Positions 8,237 to 17,791 are shown, numbered from the stretch's first letter. The stretch is DNA of 45,841 nt from Kiritimatiellia bacterium (GCA_017650345.1 JAGCFB010000032.1:1-45841); one strand, 5' to 3'. Numbers and translations: made by a program. Notes: generated by a model from the letters alone, not told the origin.

Positions 8237-9358
8237 ATGGGAAGGGACGCGGCGATGGACGGCAGGGAGCAGGCGCGCGGACAGGTCCGCGCCCCCGCGC
8301 TGACGCACCGCCCCGTGCCGCTCGCGATAGTGGGCGGCGGCGCGGCCGGGCTCTTCGCGGCGTCCGTCGCCGCCTCGCGCGGACTCGGGTGCCTTGTCCT
8401 AGAGCGCAAGGCCCGCATCGGGTCGAAGGTCCTGATGACCGCCAACGGACGCTGCAACTTCACGAAGGACATATCGGCGGAGCGTATGCTCGCGGACATC
8501 GGCGAGCCCGTCGCGTCGTTCGCGGCGCGCGCGCTGCGGGAGTGTCCGCCCTCCATGGTCGCCGCCGGGTTCAAGGCGCGCGGACTCAAGATCAAGCGCA
8601 TGGCGGACGGACGCCTCTTTCCGGCGAGCGGAAAGGCGGCGGACGTGGTCCATGTATTCGGCGACCAGCTCCGCGACTCTTCGGTCCCTCTTCTCGTGAA
8701 CTGCCCCGTCACCGGGATCCAGCCGATGAAGAGCGGCTTCATCGTCGCGACGCGCAGCTTCACGATATGGGCCAGGAACGTCCTCGTCGCGACCGGCGGC
8801 GCGTCGTTCCCGAAGACGGGGTCCGTCGGCGACGGACAGGAGTTCGCGCGCAGGCTCGGACTAAAGGTGGAGCCGCTGAGGGCCGGGCTCGTCGGATGCG
8901 AGACGGACGACGCGGCGGTGCGCTCGATGGCCGGCGCGCGCTTCGAGCACGGGGCTTCCGCCGCGCTGCTCGTCGGCGGACGCGAGGCGTTCCGCGCAGA
9001 GGGCGAGGTGGAGGTCGAGCCGTGGGGGCTTTCCGGCGCGGCGATCTACAACTGCACCAGGCACGCGGCGCGGCACGGGATCGCGGCGTTCGACATCGCG
9101 ATCTCCACGCCGGAGGGCGCATGGACCGTCAGGCGCCCGAGGATGCGTCCGCTCAAGGAGGCCATCGTCACCATGGGCGGCGTGGCGCTCGACGAGATCG
9201 ACCCGGAGACGATGGAATCGCGCAAGGTCCCGGGGCTCTACTTCGCCGGCGAGGTCATGGACGTGGACGGTCCGACCGGCGGCTACAACCTGACGCTCGC
9301 CTTCGCGACCGCCAACCTCGCGGTCAGGAGCATCGCCGCATCCGCAGTGGAACGATGA
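8237..9358 (+). CDS. HI0933/BaiN-type FAD-dependent oxidoreductase
   Basis: 373 residues. An FAD-binding Rossmann loop GGGAAGLFAA lies at about 33-42. The family hallmarks MTANGRCNFT (residues 68-77), ATGGASFPKTGSVGDG and the C-terminal GLYFAGEVMDVDGPTGGYNL are all present. These flavoproteins are widespread; BaiN acts in bile-acid dehydroxylation in clostridia, but most have no proven substrate. The N-terminus before the FAD loop is about 25 residues longer than typical, so the ATG at 8255 may be the true start. The gene follows the permease stop by 3 nt and its own stop overlaps the GT2 start (ATGA). Confidence 0.85.
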   Translation: MGRDAAMDGREQARGQVRAPALTHRPVPLAIVGGGAAGLFAASVAASRGLGCLVLERKARIGSKVLMTANGRCNFTKDISAERMLADIGEPVASFAARALRECPPSMVAAGFKARGLKIKRMADGRLFPASGKAADVVHVFGDQLRDSSVPLLVNCPVTGIQPMKSGFIVATRSFTIWARNVLVATGGASFPKTGSVGDGQEFARRLGLKVEPLRAGLVGCETDDAAVRSMAGARFEHGASAALLVGGREAFRAEGEVEVEPWGLSGAAIYNCTRHAARHGIAAFDIAISTPEGAWTVRRPRMRPLKEAIVTMGGVALDEIDPETMESRKVPGLYFAGEVMDVDGPTGGYNLTLAFATANLAVRSIAASAVER

Positions 9359-10368
9359 AGCCGCTCGTCTCGCTTTGCCTGATGTGCTGCAACCAGGAGC
9401 GCTACATCGCGGACGCCCTTCGCGGCGCGTTCGCCCAGACCTACCGTCCGCTCGAGATAGTCGTCTCGGACGACGCGTCAACCGACCGTTCGTGGGAGAT
9501 CGTCGAGTCCGCCGTCGCGGAATACCGCCGCCGCCCGGACGCCGTCGGGGTCGTCGTTTCCCGGAACGCGCGCAACCTTGGCATCACCGGCAACTGGAGC
9601 CGGCTGTGTTCGCTTGCGAAGGGCGAACTGCTCGTGAAGGCGGACGGGGACGACGTGTCGCTTCCCGACCGCGTCGAGCGCATCGTGTCGGCATGGGAGG
9701 CGGACGGACGCCGCGCGACGCTCGTCTCCAGCGGCGGATGGATGATCGGTCCGCGCGGCGAGCGGCTGGGTCCGATGCCGCAGGCCAGCTCCCGCCACGC
9801 GACCGGCGCGGCGATGGCGTTTTCGCGCGTGGTGGCGGACGCGTACGGCGAGCCGGCGAATCCGCGCATAATCGACGACGAGACGTACGTCCGCCGCGCG
9901 CTGATGCTGGGTCCGGAGCTGGTCGTCCCCGACAGGCTGATCCTGTATCGGCTGGGCACGGGCTGCTCCAACTCGTTCTGGCGCGTGCGCGCGCCGCTCG
10001 TCCGCGCGCGCGGCGACCTCCTCGCCGCGCTGGAGCAGTCGCGGCGCGACCTGGAATGCGTCCGCGGGCGCATCGGCGCGGACGCCGCGCGCGGGTGGGA
10101 GCGCAGGCTGGAAGGGGAGTCGGAACGCTGCCGCGCGGAACTGGAGCTGTTCACCTCGCCGGCGTTCGGCGTCCGCCTTGCCGCGCTGCGCCGGCTTCCG
10201 CCTGTCCGCGCGCTCAGCGTATGGGGCTTCCTGCGCTTCGCTTTCCTCATGCCGCGTCCCGTCGGCGCGGCGCTCCTCGCCCCCTATGTCCTCCTCCGGC
10301 ACGCCGTCCGCCGCCTCCGCGGCATAGCCGACCCGCCAATCCCGCATTTTTGCTATAATATTGGGTGA
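9355..10368 (+). CDS. Family 2 glycosyltransferase
   Basis: 337 residues. The GT-A fold opens with [17 protein letters not shown], followed by the nucleotide-binding [17 protein letters not shown] (about residues 34-50) and the metal-binding DGDD near 101-104, typical of inverting GT2 enzymes. The C-terminal 100 residues are arginine-rich amphipathic helices ending in two hydrophobic stretches, suggesting attachment to the inner membrane. It probably builds a surface glycan; acceptor and donor are not evident. The stop codon is TGA at 10366-10368, which overlaps both possible folE starts, and the folE -10 lies inside its last codons. Confidence 0.82.
   Translation: MKPLVSLCLMCCNQERYIADALRGAFAQTYRPLEIVVSDDASTDRSWEIVESAVAEYRRRPDAVGVVVSRNARNLGITGNWSRLCSLAKGELLVKADGDDVSLPDRVERIVSAWEADGRRATLVSSGGWMIGPRGERLGPMPQASSRHATGAAMAFSRVVADAYGEPANPRIIDDETYVRRALMLGPELVVPDRLILYRLGTGCSNSFWRVRAPLVRARGDLLAALEQSRRDLECVRGRIGADAARGWERRLEGESERCRAELELFTSPAFGVRLAALRRLPPVRALSVWGFLRFAFLMPRPVGAALLAPYVLLRHAVRRLRGIADPPIPHFCYNIG
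10351..10359 (+). promoter_or_regulatory. folE extended -10, leaderless
   Basis: TGCTATAAT preceded by a T-run (GCATTTT). The hexamer ends 5 nt before a GTG and 8 nt before the ATG, one of which starts folE. No -35 is visible. It lies within the end of the GT2 coding sequence. Confidence 0.68.
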
Positions 10369-10940
10369 TGAAGAAGCAGAAGGAACCAGACCAGAAGAAG
10401 ATCGCCGATCTCGTCAGGCGGCTTCTCGTCGAGCTTGGCGAGGATCCGGGGCGCGAGGGGCTTGCGAAGACGCCGGAGCGCGTGGCGAAGTCGCTCACCT
10501 TCCTCACCCGCGGCTACCGCCAGAACCTGAGGTCCGTCGTCAACGGCGCGTACTTCACTAGCGGTACGAACCACATGGTGATCCTCAAGGACATCGAGCT
10601 CTACTCGATGTGCGAGCACCACATGCTTCCGTTCTACGGGAAGTGCGCGATCGGCTACATCTCGCGCGGGAAGGTCCTTGGCGTCTCCAAGCTCGCGAGG
10701 ATCGTCGATATGTTCGCGCGCAGGCTCCAGATACAGGAGCGGATGACCGAGGAGATCGCCAACGCGGTGATGGAGGAGTCCGGCGCGGAGGGCGTCGGCG
10801 TCGTCATAAGGGCGAAGCACCTCTGCATGATGATGCGCGGCGTGGAGAAGCAGAACTCCGAGATGACCACCTCCGCCGTGCTGGGCTCGTTCAGGTCGGA
10901 CGAGAAGGTCCGGCAGGAGTTCCTCTCCCTTATAGGCTGA
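10365..10940 (+). CDS. folE: GTP cyclohydrolase I
   Basis: 191 residues from GTG (190 from the ATG at 10368, which is equally likely). It converts GTP to 7,8-dihydroneopterin triphosphate, the first step of folate/pterin synthesis. The zinc and catalytic motifs are intact: [10 protein letters not shown] in the middle, [12 protein letters not shown], then [14 protein letters not shown] near the C-terminus, which holds the second zinc cysteine. Length and motif spacing are standard type IA. The start overlaps the GT2 stop and sits just after a -10, so translation may begin on a leaderless mRNA or by coupling to the upstream gene. Confidence 0.94.
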   Translation: MMKKQKEPDQKKIADLVRRLLVELGEDPGREGLAKTPERVAKSLTFLTRGYRQNLRSVVNGAYFTSGTNHMVILKDIELYSMCEHHMLPFYGKCAIGYISRGKVLGVSKLARIVDMFARRLQIQERMTEEIANAVMEESGAEGVGVVIRAKHLCMMMRGVEKQNSEMTTSAVLGSFRSDEKVRQEFLSLIG

Positions 10941-10944
10941 CGCC

Positions 10945-11310
10945 ATGGAAAGGATAATCGGCATATTCCTCGCGGGCGGACCGGTCATGTGGCCGATCCT
11001 TGGACTTTCCGTGCTCGGACTCGCGATACTGATCTGGAAGGCGTCCGAGTTCCGCCGCGGACGCCGTAGCGCGAAGGGTCTCGTCGTCGTATCGACCATA
11101 ATAACCGCGGAGCCGATGCTCGGGATCCTCGGCACGGTGACGGGCATAATGCAGACGTTCGGCGCGCTGAACGGCGCGGACGGGGCGGCGAACCCGCTTG
11201 CGGCGACGGCGGGCATCGGCGAGGCGCTCGTGACGACGGCGGCGGGGCTCATAGCCTCGCTCCTGCTGCTCTTCCCGTACAACATCCTGGACGGCATGGC
11301 GGAGGAGTGA
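10945..11310 (+). CDS. Compact MotA/TolQ/ExbB-like membrane protein lacking the cytoplasmic loop
   Basis: 121 residues, about half the usual ExbB/TolQ length. Residues 8-32 form the first membrane helix (GGPVMWPILGLSVLGLAIL). A short basic turn follows (EFRRGRRSAKG), and the chain goes straight into the second and third helices, with the family signature EPMLGILGTVTGIMQTFGAL and GIGEALVTTAAGLIASLL. In ordinary family members about 100 cytoplasmic residues separate helix 1 from helix 2; here they are absent. The reading frame is clean, so this does not look like a recent frameshift. No ExbD/TolR partner is adjacent. It starts 4 nt after folE. The channel-forming helices are retained, so a proton-channel-like role is possible but unproven. 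Confidence 0.7.
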   Translation: MERIIGIFLAGGPVMWPILGLSVLGLAILIWKASEFRRGRRSAKGLVVVSTIITAEPMLGILGTVTGIMQTFGALNGADGAANPLAATAGIGEALVTTAAGLIASLLLLFPYNILDGMAEE

Positions 11311-11318
11311 GTCCGCAT

Positions 11319-11348
11319 TTGACTACCGACGATATCTTTTAGTATAAT
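11319..11348 (+). promoter_or_regulatory. tdh-kbl promoter
   Basis: TTGACT (11319-11324), 18 bp, TATAAT (11343-11348). It has no TGn extension, so it relies on the -35. The leader of about 28 nt contains CGGAG before the ATG. Confidence 0.75.
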
Positions 11349-11382
11349 CATAAACGCATTACAAAACGGAGAAAAACAAAAG

Positions 11383-12408
11383 ATGAAGGCAATCGCTAAG
11401 GTGGGCCCGCAGAAGGGCGTGGAGCTTGTCGAGAAGCCGATGCCCGAGCTGGGCATCAACGACGTTCTCATCAAGATCAAGAAGACCGCGATCTGCGGAA
11501 CGGACGTCCACATCTACGAGTGGAACTCCTGGGCGCAGGAGGAGATAAAGCCGCCGCTCACCATCGGGCACGAGTACGTCGGCGAGGTCGTCGAGGTCGG
11601 CTCCAACGTGAAGAGCGTGAAGGTCGGCGAGCGCGTCAGCGGCGAGGGCCACATCGTTTGCGGACACTGCCGCAACTGCCGCGCCGGGCAGCGCCACCTC
11701 TGCCGCGAGACGCGCGGCGTGGGCGTCAACCGCGACGGCGCCTTCGCGGAGTACCTCTGCATCCCCGAGACGAACGTCTGGCACTGCGACCCGTCCATCG
11801 ACGACGAGCTCTACGCGATCTTCGATCCGTTCGGCAACGCGACGCACACGGCGCTCTCCTTCAACATGGTCGGCGAGGACGTCCTCATCACCGGCGCGGG
11901 CCCGATCGGCATCATGGCCGCCGGAATCTCCAAGTTCGTCGGCGCGCGCAATGTCGTGGTCGTTGACGTTAACGACTACCGCCTCAATCTCGCCAAGCGC
12001 CTCGGCGCGACGCGCACGGTCAATGCGAAAAACGAGAAGCTCGAGGACGTCATGAAGGACCTCGGCATGGTCGAGGGCTTCGACGTGGGTCTCGAGATGT
12101 CCGGCGCAGCGCCCTGCCTCCACCAGATGATCGAGACGATGAACACCGGCGGACGCATCGCGCTCCTCGGCATCCACGGACCCGACACGAAGGTCAACTG
12201 GAACCACATCGTCTGGAAGGGCCTCAAGATCAAGGGCATCTACGGACGCGAGATGTTCGAGACGTGGTACAAGATGGGCGCCATGATCCAGGGCGGACTC
12301 GACATCAGCCCGGTCATCACCCACCGCTTCAAGTACACGGACTTCGAGAAGGGCTTCGAGGCCATGATCTCCGGCAAGTCCGGCAAGGTCATCCTCGACT
12401 GGGAGTGA
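11383..12408 (+). CDS. tdh: L-threonine 3-dehydrogenase
   Basis: 341 residues, the same length as the E. coli enzyme, and the key residues fall at the same numbers. The catalytic zinc ligands C38, H63 and E64 are present ([14 protein letters not shown]). The structural zinc cysteines are C93, C96, C99 and C107. The NAD-binding loop is [12 protein letters not shown]. The enzyme oxidises L-threonine to 2-amino-3-ketobutyrate, which the next gene product cleaves with CoA to glycine and acetyl-CoA. A strong promoter and a Shine-Dalgarno sequence precede it. The pair forms a complete threonine-degradation operon. Confidence 0.95.
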   Translation: MKAIAKVGPQKGVELVEKPMPELGINDVLIKIKKTAICGTDVHIYEWNSWAQEEIKPPLTIGHEYVGEVVEVGSNVKSVKVGERVSGEGHIVCGHCRNCRAGQRHLCRETRGVGVNRDGAFAEYLCIPETNVWHCDPSIDDELYAIFDPFGNATHTALSFNMVGEDVLITGAGPIGIMAAGISKFVGARNVVVVDVNDYRLNLAKRLGATRTVNAKNEKLEDVMKDLGMVEGFDVGLEMSGAAPCLHQMIETMNTGGRIALLGIHGPDTKVNWNHIVWKGLKIKGIYGREMFETWYKMGAMIQGGLDISPVITHRFKYTDFEKGFEAMISGKSGKVILDWE

Positions 12409-12460
12409 CGCTCCCCGGGCAACCGCATAGGCAACATCAAACAGACGAAAGGCCACTAAA

Positions 12461-13636
12461 ATGTACGGAAAGTTCCAGGCGTACCTCCAGGAGACGATCG
12501 CCGACCTCAAGGCCAAGAGCCTCTACAAGCAGGAGAAGATCATCGCCACCCCGCAGGGCTCGACGGTCCTCCTCGACAACGGCACGAAGCTCATCAACAT
12601 GTGCGCGAACAACTACCTCGGTCTCGCCAACCACCCCGAGATCATTGAGGCTTCGCGCGAGGCGACCGCCAAGTACGGCTACGGCATGGGATCCGTCCGC
12701 TTCATCTGCGGAACGGACACGCTCCACAAGAAGCTCGAGAGGACGCTCGCCGAGTTCACGAAGATGGACGACTGCATCCTCTTCGGCAGCTGCTTCGACG
12801 CCAACGGCGGCGTGTTCGAGGCGCTCCTCTCCAAGGAGGACGCGATCATCTCCGACGCGCTCAACCACGCCTCGATCATCGACGGCGTCCGCCTCTGCAA
12901 GGCGCAGCGCTTCCGCTACGCGAACGGGGACATGGCGGACCTCGAGAGGCAGCTCCAGGCCGCGGACGAGGCCGGCGCGCGCTTCAAGCTGATCGCGACG
13001 GACGGCGTGTTCTCGATGGACGGCATCATCGCCCCGCTGAAGGAGATCTGCGACCTCGCGGACAAGTACGGCGCGCTCGTCCTCGTTGACGACTCGCACG
13101 CCGTCGGCGTCCTCGGCGAGACCGGAGCCGGATCCGTGGAGGACGCCGGCTGCCTCGGTCGCGTCGATATCATCACCGGCACCTTCGGCAAGGCCCTCGG
13201 CGGCGCTTCGGGCGGCTACATCGCGGCCCGCCAGGAGATCGTTGACATCCTCCGCCAGAAGGCTCGCCCCTACCTCTTCTCGAACGCCGTCCCGCCGCCG
13301 GTCGCGGCCGCCTCCATCAAGGCGATCGAGCTCGTCCGCACCAACCCGAGCCTCCGCGCACAGCTCAACGCCAACGCGAAGCAGTTCCGCGAGGGCATGA
13401 CGAAGCTCGGCTTCGACCTCATCCCCGGACACCACCCGATCGTCCCGGTCATGCTCGGCGACGCGGCCGTGGCGGTCAAGATGAGCGAGAACCTCTACAG
13501 GAACGGCGTCTATGCGACGGCGTTCTTCTACCCCGTCGTCCCGCAGGGCAAGGCGCGCATCCGCACGCAGATGTCCGCGGGCCACACGGCCGAGGAGATC
13601 GACTTCGCGATCAACGCGTTCGCGAAGAGCCGCTGA
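12461..13636 (+). CDS. kbl: 2-amino-3-ketobutyrate CoA ligase (glycine C-acetyltransferase)
   Basis: 391 residues, a PLP-dependent alpha-oxoamine synthase. The PLP lysine is K244 in [13 protein letters not shown], matching the family position. The conserved [16 protein letters not shown] and [13 protein letters not shown] segments are also visible. It splits 2-amino-3-ketobutyrate, made by Tdh, into glycine and acetyl-CoA. It lies 52 nt downstream of tdh with no promoter seen between them. Codon choice (strong preference for ATC, CTC, AAG) is similar to tdh, suggesting high expression. Confidence 0.95.
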   Translation: MYGKFQAYLQETIADLKAKSLYKQEKIIATPQGSTVLLDNGTKLINMCANNYLGLANHPEIIEASREATAKYGYGMGSVRFICGTDTLHKKLERTLAEFTKMDDCILFGSCFDANGGVFEALLSKEDAIISDALNHASIIDGVRLCKAQRFRYANGDMADLERQLQAADEAGARFKLIATDGVFSMDGIIAPLKEICDLADKYGALVLVDDSHAVGVLGETGAGSVEDAGCLGRVDIITGTFGKALGGASGGYIAARQEIVDILRQKARPYLFSNAVPPPVAAASIKAIELVRTNPSLRAQLNANAKQFREGMTKLGFDLIPGHHPIVPVMLGDAAVAVKMSENLYRNGVYATAFFYPVVPQGKARIRTQMSAGHTAEEIDFAINAFAKSR

Positions 13637-13662
13637 GCGATGTGGCGCGCCGCGCCGCATTT

Positions 13663-13671
13663 TGGTATAAT
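13663..13671 (+). promoter_or_regulatory. Extended -10 upstream of the NeuD-like gene
   Basis: TGGTATAAT preceded by CCGCATTT; no -35 hexamer. The leader is about 22 nt and carries GAGGAGG 7 nt before the ATG at 13700. Confidence 0.7.
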
Positions 13672-13699
13672 TTAACCAAACAACAACGAGGAGGCATTC

Positions 13700-14311
13700 A
13701 TGAGAGATTTGTTTGTAGTCGGAGCCGGCGGATTCGGACGCGAGGCGATCTGGACCGTCGAACGCATCAACGCGGCCTCGCCCGAGCCCCAGTGGAACAT
13801 CATCGGCTACGCCGACGACGATCCGAAGTGGAAGAAGGGCGACAACTTCGAGGGCTATCCGATCCTCGGAACGGTCGAGGAGGCTTCCCGCGACAACCCC
13901 GGAGCGTCCGTCTTCGTCGCGATCGGCAACAACGTCAAGCGCGCCGACCTCTACAGGCGCCTCAGGGGACACGACTTCCCCGCGATCATCGACCCGACCT
14001 CCCACATCTCGCCCACGACGGACTTCAGGCACGGCACGTTCATCGCCGCCGGCGCCGTGATCCAGGTCGGGTCCGAGCTCGGCAAGTTCACCCTCATCGG
14101 CTCCAACTGCGTGGTCGGCCACGACGCCGTCGTCGGCGACTTCGTGAACGTCGGACCCGGGACGGTCGTCGCGGGCGGCGTGAAGGTCGGCAACTCCGTC
14201 TCCTTCTTCCCGAATTCCGCGACCATGCCGTGGATCACCATCGGCGAGGGCGCCAAGATCAACTGCGGCGCCCGCGTGATGGAGGACGTCCCGGCCGGCG
14301 GAGAGATCTGA
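13700..14311 (+). CDS. NeuD/PglD-like sugar O/N-acyltransferase
   Basis: 203 residues. The N-terminal Rossmann-like domain begins VVGAGGFGREAI (binds the sugar nucleotide in PglD/NeuD). The C-terminal part from about residue 95 is a left-handed beta-helix with hexapeptide repeats (GTFIAAGAVIQVGSELG, IGSNCVVGHDAVVGDFV, VAGGVKVGNSVSFFPNS). Relatives acetylate amino sugars for sialic acid, bacillosamine or other surface glycans. The histidine in GHDAVVG is placed like the catalytic one. It leads the envelope operon containing waaA, which starts 4 nt later. Confidence 0.82.
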   Translation: MRDLFVVGAGGFGREAIWTVERINAASPEPQWNIIGYADDDPKWKKGDNFEGYPILGTVEEASRDNPGASVFVAIGNNVKRADLYRRLRGHDFPAIIDPTSHISPTTDFRHGTFIAAGAVIQVGSELGKFTLIGSNCVVGHDAVVGDFVNVGPGTVVAGGVKVGNSVSFFPNSATMPWITIGEGAKINCGARVMEDVPAGGEI

Positions 14312-14315
14312 CGCG

Positions 14316-15599
14316 TTGAAGTTCGCGATATACAACGTACTGTTCGCCCTCGCGTTTCCGTTCATGCTCCCGGGGTTCCTCCTCAGGATGCTGCGGCGCG
14401 GGGGCTATGCCGCTCGGATGGGCGACCGCTTCGCGCTGTATCCGAGGTCCGTCGCGGAGGCGCTCCGCGCGGACCAGCCCGGCTCCCGCGTCTGGGTCCA
14501 CGCCGTCTCCGTCGGCGAGGTCCAGGTCGCGGGCCAGCTCATGCGCGAATGGCGCAGGGCCGAGCCCGGGGTCCGCTTCCTCTTCTCCACGACCAGCTCC
14601 ACCGGATGGAAGATGGCCGAGCGCGAGGTCGCCGAGGGCGACATCCTCATCTACAACCCGCTCGACTTCCCCAACTTCGTCAAGAGCGCTCTCCTCACGG
14701 TGCGTCCGCGCGCCGTGGTCCTCACCGAGAGCGAGATCTGGCCCGTCTTCATACGCACCGCCCGCCGGATGGGCGTTCCGCTCTTCCTCATAAACGCGCG
14801 CGTGAGCGACCGCAGCGCGCCGCGCTACGCCAAGGCCAGGTGGTTCTTCAAGGACGTCTTCGGATGCTTCGCGCGCATCTTCGCGCAGAGCGAGATGGAC
14901 CGCGACAGGCTTCTCGCGGCTGGCGCGCCGGAAAGCCGCGTCACCGTCACCGGCAGCTTCAAGTTCGACGTCGCCCGCCGCAACGAGGCCAAGGAGCGCG
15001 AGCTGCGCGAATGGGCCGGCGAGGGTCGCATCCTCCTCGGCGGCTCTACCTGGCCCGGCGAGGACGAGGTGATGCTCCGCATCGCCGCGCAGCTCAGGGA
15101 GGAGCTCGGCGCCGCCGCGCCCAGGCTCGTGATCGCTCCGCGCCACTTCGAGAAGGCGGACGCCGTGGAGGCGAACGTCAGGAAGGCCGGCTTCCGCTGC
15201 GTGCGCCGCTCGCGCGGCGAAAAGGCGTCCGGCGCGGCGGACGAGGTGCTGCTCGCGGACACGACGGGCGAGCTTATGGGGCTCTACGGGATAGCGGACG
15301 CCGTGTTCGTCGGAAAGTCCCTCTGCGAGCACGGAAGCCAGAACATGATCGAACCGTGCCTCTGCGGCAAGCCCACGGCGGTCGGACCCAACACGGAGAA
15401 CTTCCGCCCCGTCATGAGCGACCTCATGGAGGGCGGCGGCATAGTGCAGGTCGCGGACGAGGCCGACCTGGCGCGGACGGTCCTCGGCTGGTTCAGGGAC
15501 GGCGACGGCGGACTCGGCGAACGCGCCCGCGCGGCCGTCGAGCGCAGGCGCGGAGTCGTCCCTGCGTGCGTCAGCGCGATCAGAGAGGTGCTTTCATGA
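14316..15599 (+). CDS. waaA: 3-deoxy-D-manno-octulosonic acid (Kdo) transferase
   Basis: 427 residues, normal length. WaaA transfers Kdo from CMP-Kdo to the lipid A precursor at the inner membrane. The N-terminal membrane anchor (FPFMLPGFLL) is followed by VWVHAVSVGEVQVA, which holds the proposed catalytic Glu. ESEIWPVFI, VTGSFKFD, GGSTWPGEDE, IAPRHFEKAD and the C-terminal SQNMIEPCLCGKP correspond to known WaaA blocks. The start is TTG, chosen because the hydrophobic anchor begins at once and a GGAG lies upstream. It shows that the organism makes lipopolysaccharide-type outer-membrane lipid. The stop overlaps the next ATG. Confidence 0.9.
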   Translation: MKFAIYNVLFALAFPFMLPGFLLRMLRRGGYAARMGDRFALYPRSVAEALRADQPGSRVWVHAVSVGEVQVAGQLMREWRRAEPGVRFLFSTTSSTGWKMAEREVAEGDILIYNPLDFPNFVKSALLTVRPRAVVLTESEIWPVFIRTARRMGVPLFLINARVSDRSAPRYAKARWFFKDVFGCFARIFAQSEMDRDRLLAAGAPESRVTVTGSFKFDVARRNEAKERELREWAGEGRILLGGSTWPGEDEVMLRIAAQLREELGAAAPRLVIAPRHFEKADAVEANVRKAGFRCVRRSRGEKASGAADEVLLADTTGELMGLYGIADAVFVGKSLCEHGSQNMIEPCLCGKPTAVGPNTENFRPVMSDLMEGGGIVQVADEADLARTVLGWFRDGDGGLGERARAAVERRRGVVPACVSAIREVLS

Positions 15600-16702
15600 G
15601 GCTTGGTTGGTTCAGGTCCATGCTCGCCGCAGTTGTCGCGGTCGCGGCGCTGATGGCGGCGGACGGGATGTGGACCGCGCTGGACAGGCTGCGGCGCAGG
15701 CTTTCCTTCGGAACGGCAGTCGAATACCGCTACGCCGCCCTCGACGTCCTCGCCGCTCACACCGTCCTCATGGAGCGCCCCGACTCCAGGTCCGCGCTCG
15801 TCGTAGGTCCCGGGTCCGCCCCCGTCGCGGAGAGCCTTTCCATCGTCGGGCTCTCCTGCTCGACGAACGGCGTCGTGGATGCGAGGTACGGACTCGTCAT
15901 CGCGTGCGGAAGGCGCAGGCCGGACTGGCGCACGCTGGTCGATCGCGCGCTTCCCGACGGCGCGGTCGCGTGGTTCTTCAACGTCCGCGACATGTCCGCC
16001 CGCGAGCTTCGCGACGGAATGAAGGCGTTCCCCGGCGAGGAGGCGCGCCTGTGGATGGTGGGGGAGGACGACTGGCTGCTCACGGGAAGGCTGGAGCCGT
16101 GTCTCCTGAAGCTCGACAAGATGCTGGAGATGTTCCTCTCAGACGGCGCCATCGAGGAGCTCGTCAAGTCCGGCTGCGACTCCCTGCCCGAGCTTTTCGC
16201 CTCGTACGCGGGCGCGCGCTCGGACATAACGCCCGCCTTCGAGTCCGGCGACCTCTCCGCGAAGGTGCGCCCCGAGTTCTTCCTCTCCAAGGAGATCCCG
16301 GCGATCACGTGGATCGACAAGGGCGCGGCTGAGGACGACATATACAAGGACGTCATGCAGGAGATCCGCAGCATGCAGGTCGTGAGGCGCGTCGTCGTGG
16401 AGGGCAACATGCTCTCCCGCGCCGGCAAGGTCGAGGAGTCCATCGACAAGTGGGCGTCCGCGATGCTCCGCAACCCGCACGACAGCATGCTCCTGGACCG
16501 CCTCTACCGCCTCGCCGTGAACGCGTCCGCCTTCGAGAAGATCGGCAACATACCGGGCGCGGCGAAATGCTACGAGACGATGGTCGCGGTGCGTCCGAAG
16601 GACATCGCCGCGCTGGAGCACTACGCGGAATGCCTCCGACGGCTCGGCAACAAGGAGATCGCCGAGGCGATAGACAGGCGCGCGATGGAGCTCCGCAGAT
16701 GA
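15596..16702 (+). CDS. Membrane-anchored protein with degenerate methyltransferase-like region and TPR C-terminus
   Basis: 368 residues, not assigned to a family. A signal anchor lies at about residues 8-23 (MLAAVVAVAALMAADGM). Residues 65-145 (ALVVGPGSAPVAESLSIVGL, VVDARYGLVIACGRR, PDGAVAWFFNVRDMS) have the rhythm of a spermidine-synthase/SAM-methyltransferase fold, but the usual glycine loop GxGxG is reduced to GPGSA and no catalytic acidic pair is obvious. The C-terminal 100 residues contain two TPR-like units ending in KCYETMVAVRPKDIAALEHY. It is coupled to waaA and to the ketosynthase gene by 4-nt ATGA overlaps. A scaffold role in envelope synthesis is a guess. Confidence 0.55.
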   Translation: MRLGWFRSMLAAVVAVAALMAADGMWTALDRLRRRLSFGTAVEYRYAALDVLAAHTVLMERPDSRSALVVGPGSAPVAESLSIVGLSCSTNGVVDARYGLVIACGRRRPDWRTLVDRALPDGAVAWFFNVRDMSARELRDGMKAFPGEEARLWMVGEDDWLLTGRLEPCLLKLDKMLEMFLSDGAIEELVKSGCDSLPELFASYAGARSDITPAFESGDLSAKVRPEFFLSKEIPAITWIDKGAAEDDIYKDVMQEIRSMQVVRRVVVEGNMLSRAGKVEESIDKWASAMLRNPHDSMLLDRLYRLAVNASAFEKIGNIPGAAKCYETMVAVRPKDIAALEHYAECLRRLGNKEIAEAIDRRAMELRR

Positions 16703-17787
16703 GCGTCCGCCTGACGAGCCTCTTCACGGCGTCCGCCCTCGGCGTCGGGAACGACGCGTCGCTCGCCTCCTGCCTGGCGGGCGAGGCCCCCGGCATGCGC
16801 GAGATCGAAGGCGACATTCCCGGTCGCCGCATATGGTTCGGATGCGTCCCCGGCGAGCTTCCCGAAGTCAGAGAGCCGCGCTGGAACATGCGGACGAACA
16901 GGCTCGTCCAGCTCGCGCTAGACTCGGAGGGCGCGTTCGCGGACCTCGTGCGCCGCTACGGCGCGGACCGCGTGGGCGTCGTCCTCGGCTCGAGCAACAC
17001 GGGGATCGACGAGGCGCAGGGCTGCATCGACAGGTGGCTTTCGTCCGGAGGGGGCGTCCCTCCGGCGGACTTCGACTTCTCCATGATAGAGCTCGGCACG
17101 CCGTCCCTCTTCCTGCGCGAGCGCATCGGCGCGAAGGGTCCGGCCTACACCGTTTCCACGGCGTGTTCGAGCGCGACGAAGGCGTTCGGGTCCGCCCGCC
17201 GCCTCATCGAGCGCGGCGTCTGCGACGCCGTGGTGACGGGCGGGGTGGACGGACGCTGCCGGTTCGCGATGAACGGCTTCCACGCGCTCGGCGCGCTGAG
17301 CGAGGGCAGGTGCCGTCCGCTCGCGGACGACCGAGACGGGATCAACCTCGGAGAGGGCGTGGCGCTCTTTGCGATGGAGCGCGCGGACGCGGCGGACGGC
17401 GCGGGGGTCGCGCTCCTGGGCGTCGGCGAGACGTCCGACGCCTACCACGCGACTGCGCCGGACCCGGAGGGGCGCGGAGCCGAGGCGTCCATGCGCGCCG
17501 CGCTGGCGGACGCCGGGCTTGGTCCGCAGGACATAGACTACGTGAACCTCCACGGAACGGGGACGCAGGCGAACGACGCGATGGAGATGAAGGCGCTCCG
17601 CCGCGTGTTCGGGGAGGACCTGCCGCGCCACGAGAGCACCAAGCGGCTCACGGGGCACTGCCTCGGAGCGGCGGGCGCGGTGGAGGCGGCGGTGTGCGCG
17701 CTTCTTCTGCGCGCCGGACGCGTCCGCGCCGCGCTCAGCAACAGCTTCGCCTTCGGAGGATCCAACGCAAGCGTCGTGCTTGCCTGA
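16699..17787 (+). CDS. Beta-ketoacyl-ACP synthase (FabF/aryl-polyene type)
   Basis: 362 residues, shorter than FabF (about 412). The thiolase-fold catalytic triad is complete: C156 in STACSS, H285 in NLHGTGTQANDAMEMKAL and H320 in TKRLTGHCLGAAGAVEA, with the supporting lysine K315. The C-terminal glycine loop SFAFGGSNAS is also present. It condenses an acyl chain with malonyl-ACP. The compact form, and its partner dehydratase directly downstream, resemble ketosynthase/dehydratase pairs in aryl-polyene and flexirubin clusters, but no ACP, ketoreductase or acyltransferase gene is alongside. Sitting between waaA and lpxK, it may make a special lipid chain for the envelope. Confidence 0.83.
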   Translation: MSVRLTSLFTASALGVGNDASLASCLAGEAPGMREIEGDIPGRRIWFGCVPGELPEVREPRWNMRTNRLVQLALDSEGAFADLVRRYGADRVGVVLGSSNTGIDEAQGCIDRWLSSGGGVPPADFDFSMIELGTPSLFLRERIGAKGPAYTVSTACSSATKAFGSARRLIERGVCDAVVTGGVDGRCRFAMNGFHALGALSEGRCRPLADDRDGINLGEGVALFAMERADAADGAGVALLGVGETSDAYHATAPDPEGRGAEASMRAALADAGLGPQDIDYVNLHGTGTQANDAMEMKALRRVFGEDLPRHESTKRLTGHCLGAAGAVEAAVCALLLRAGRVRAALSNSFAFGGSNASVVLA

Positions 17788-17791
17788 CGGC

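Noticed and set aside
12437..14365. Long minus-strand open frame across kbl and the NeuD-like gene
   Set aside because: It spans two well-supported plus-strand genes and a promoter, and the translation shows no family motif.
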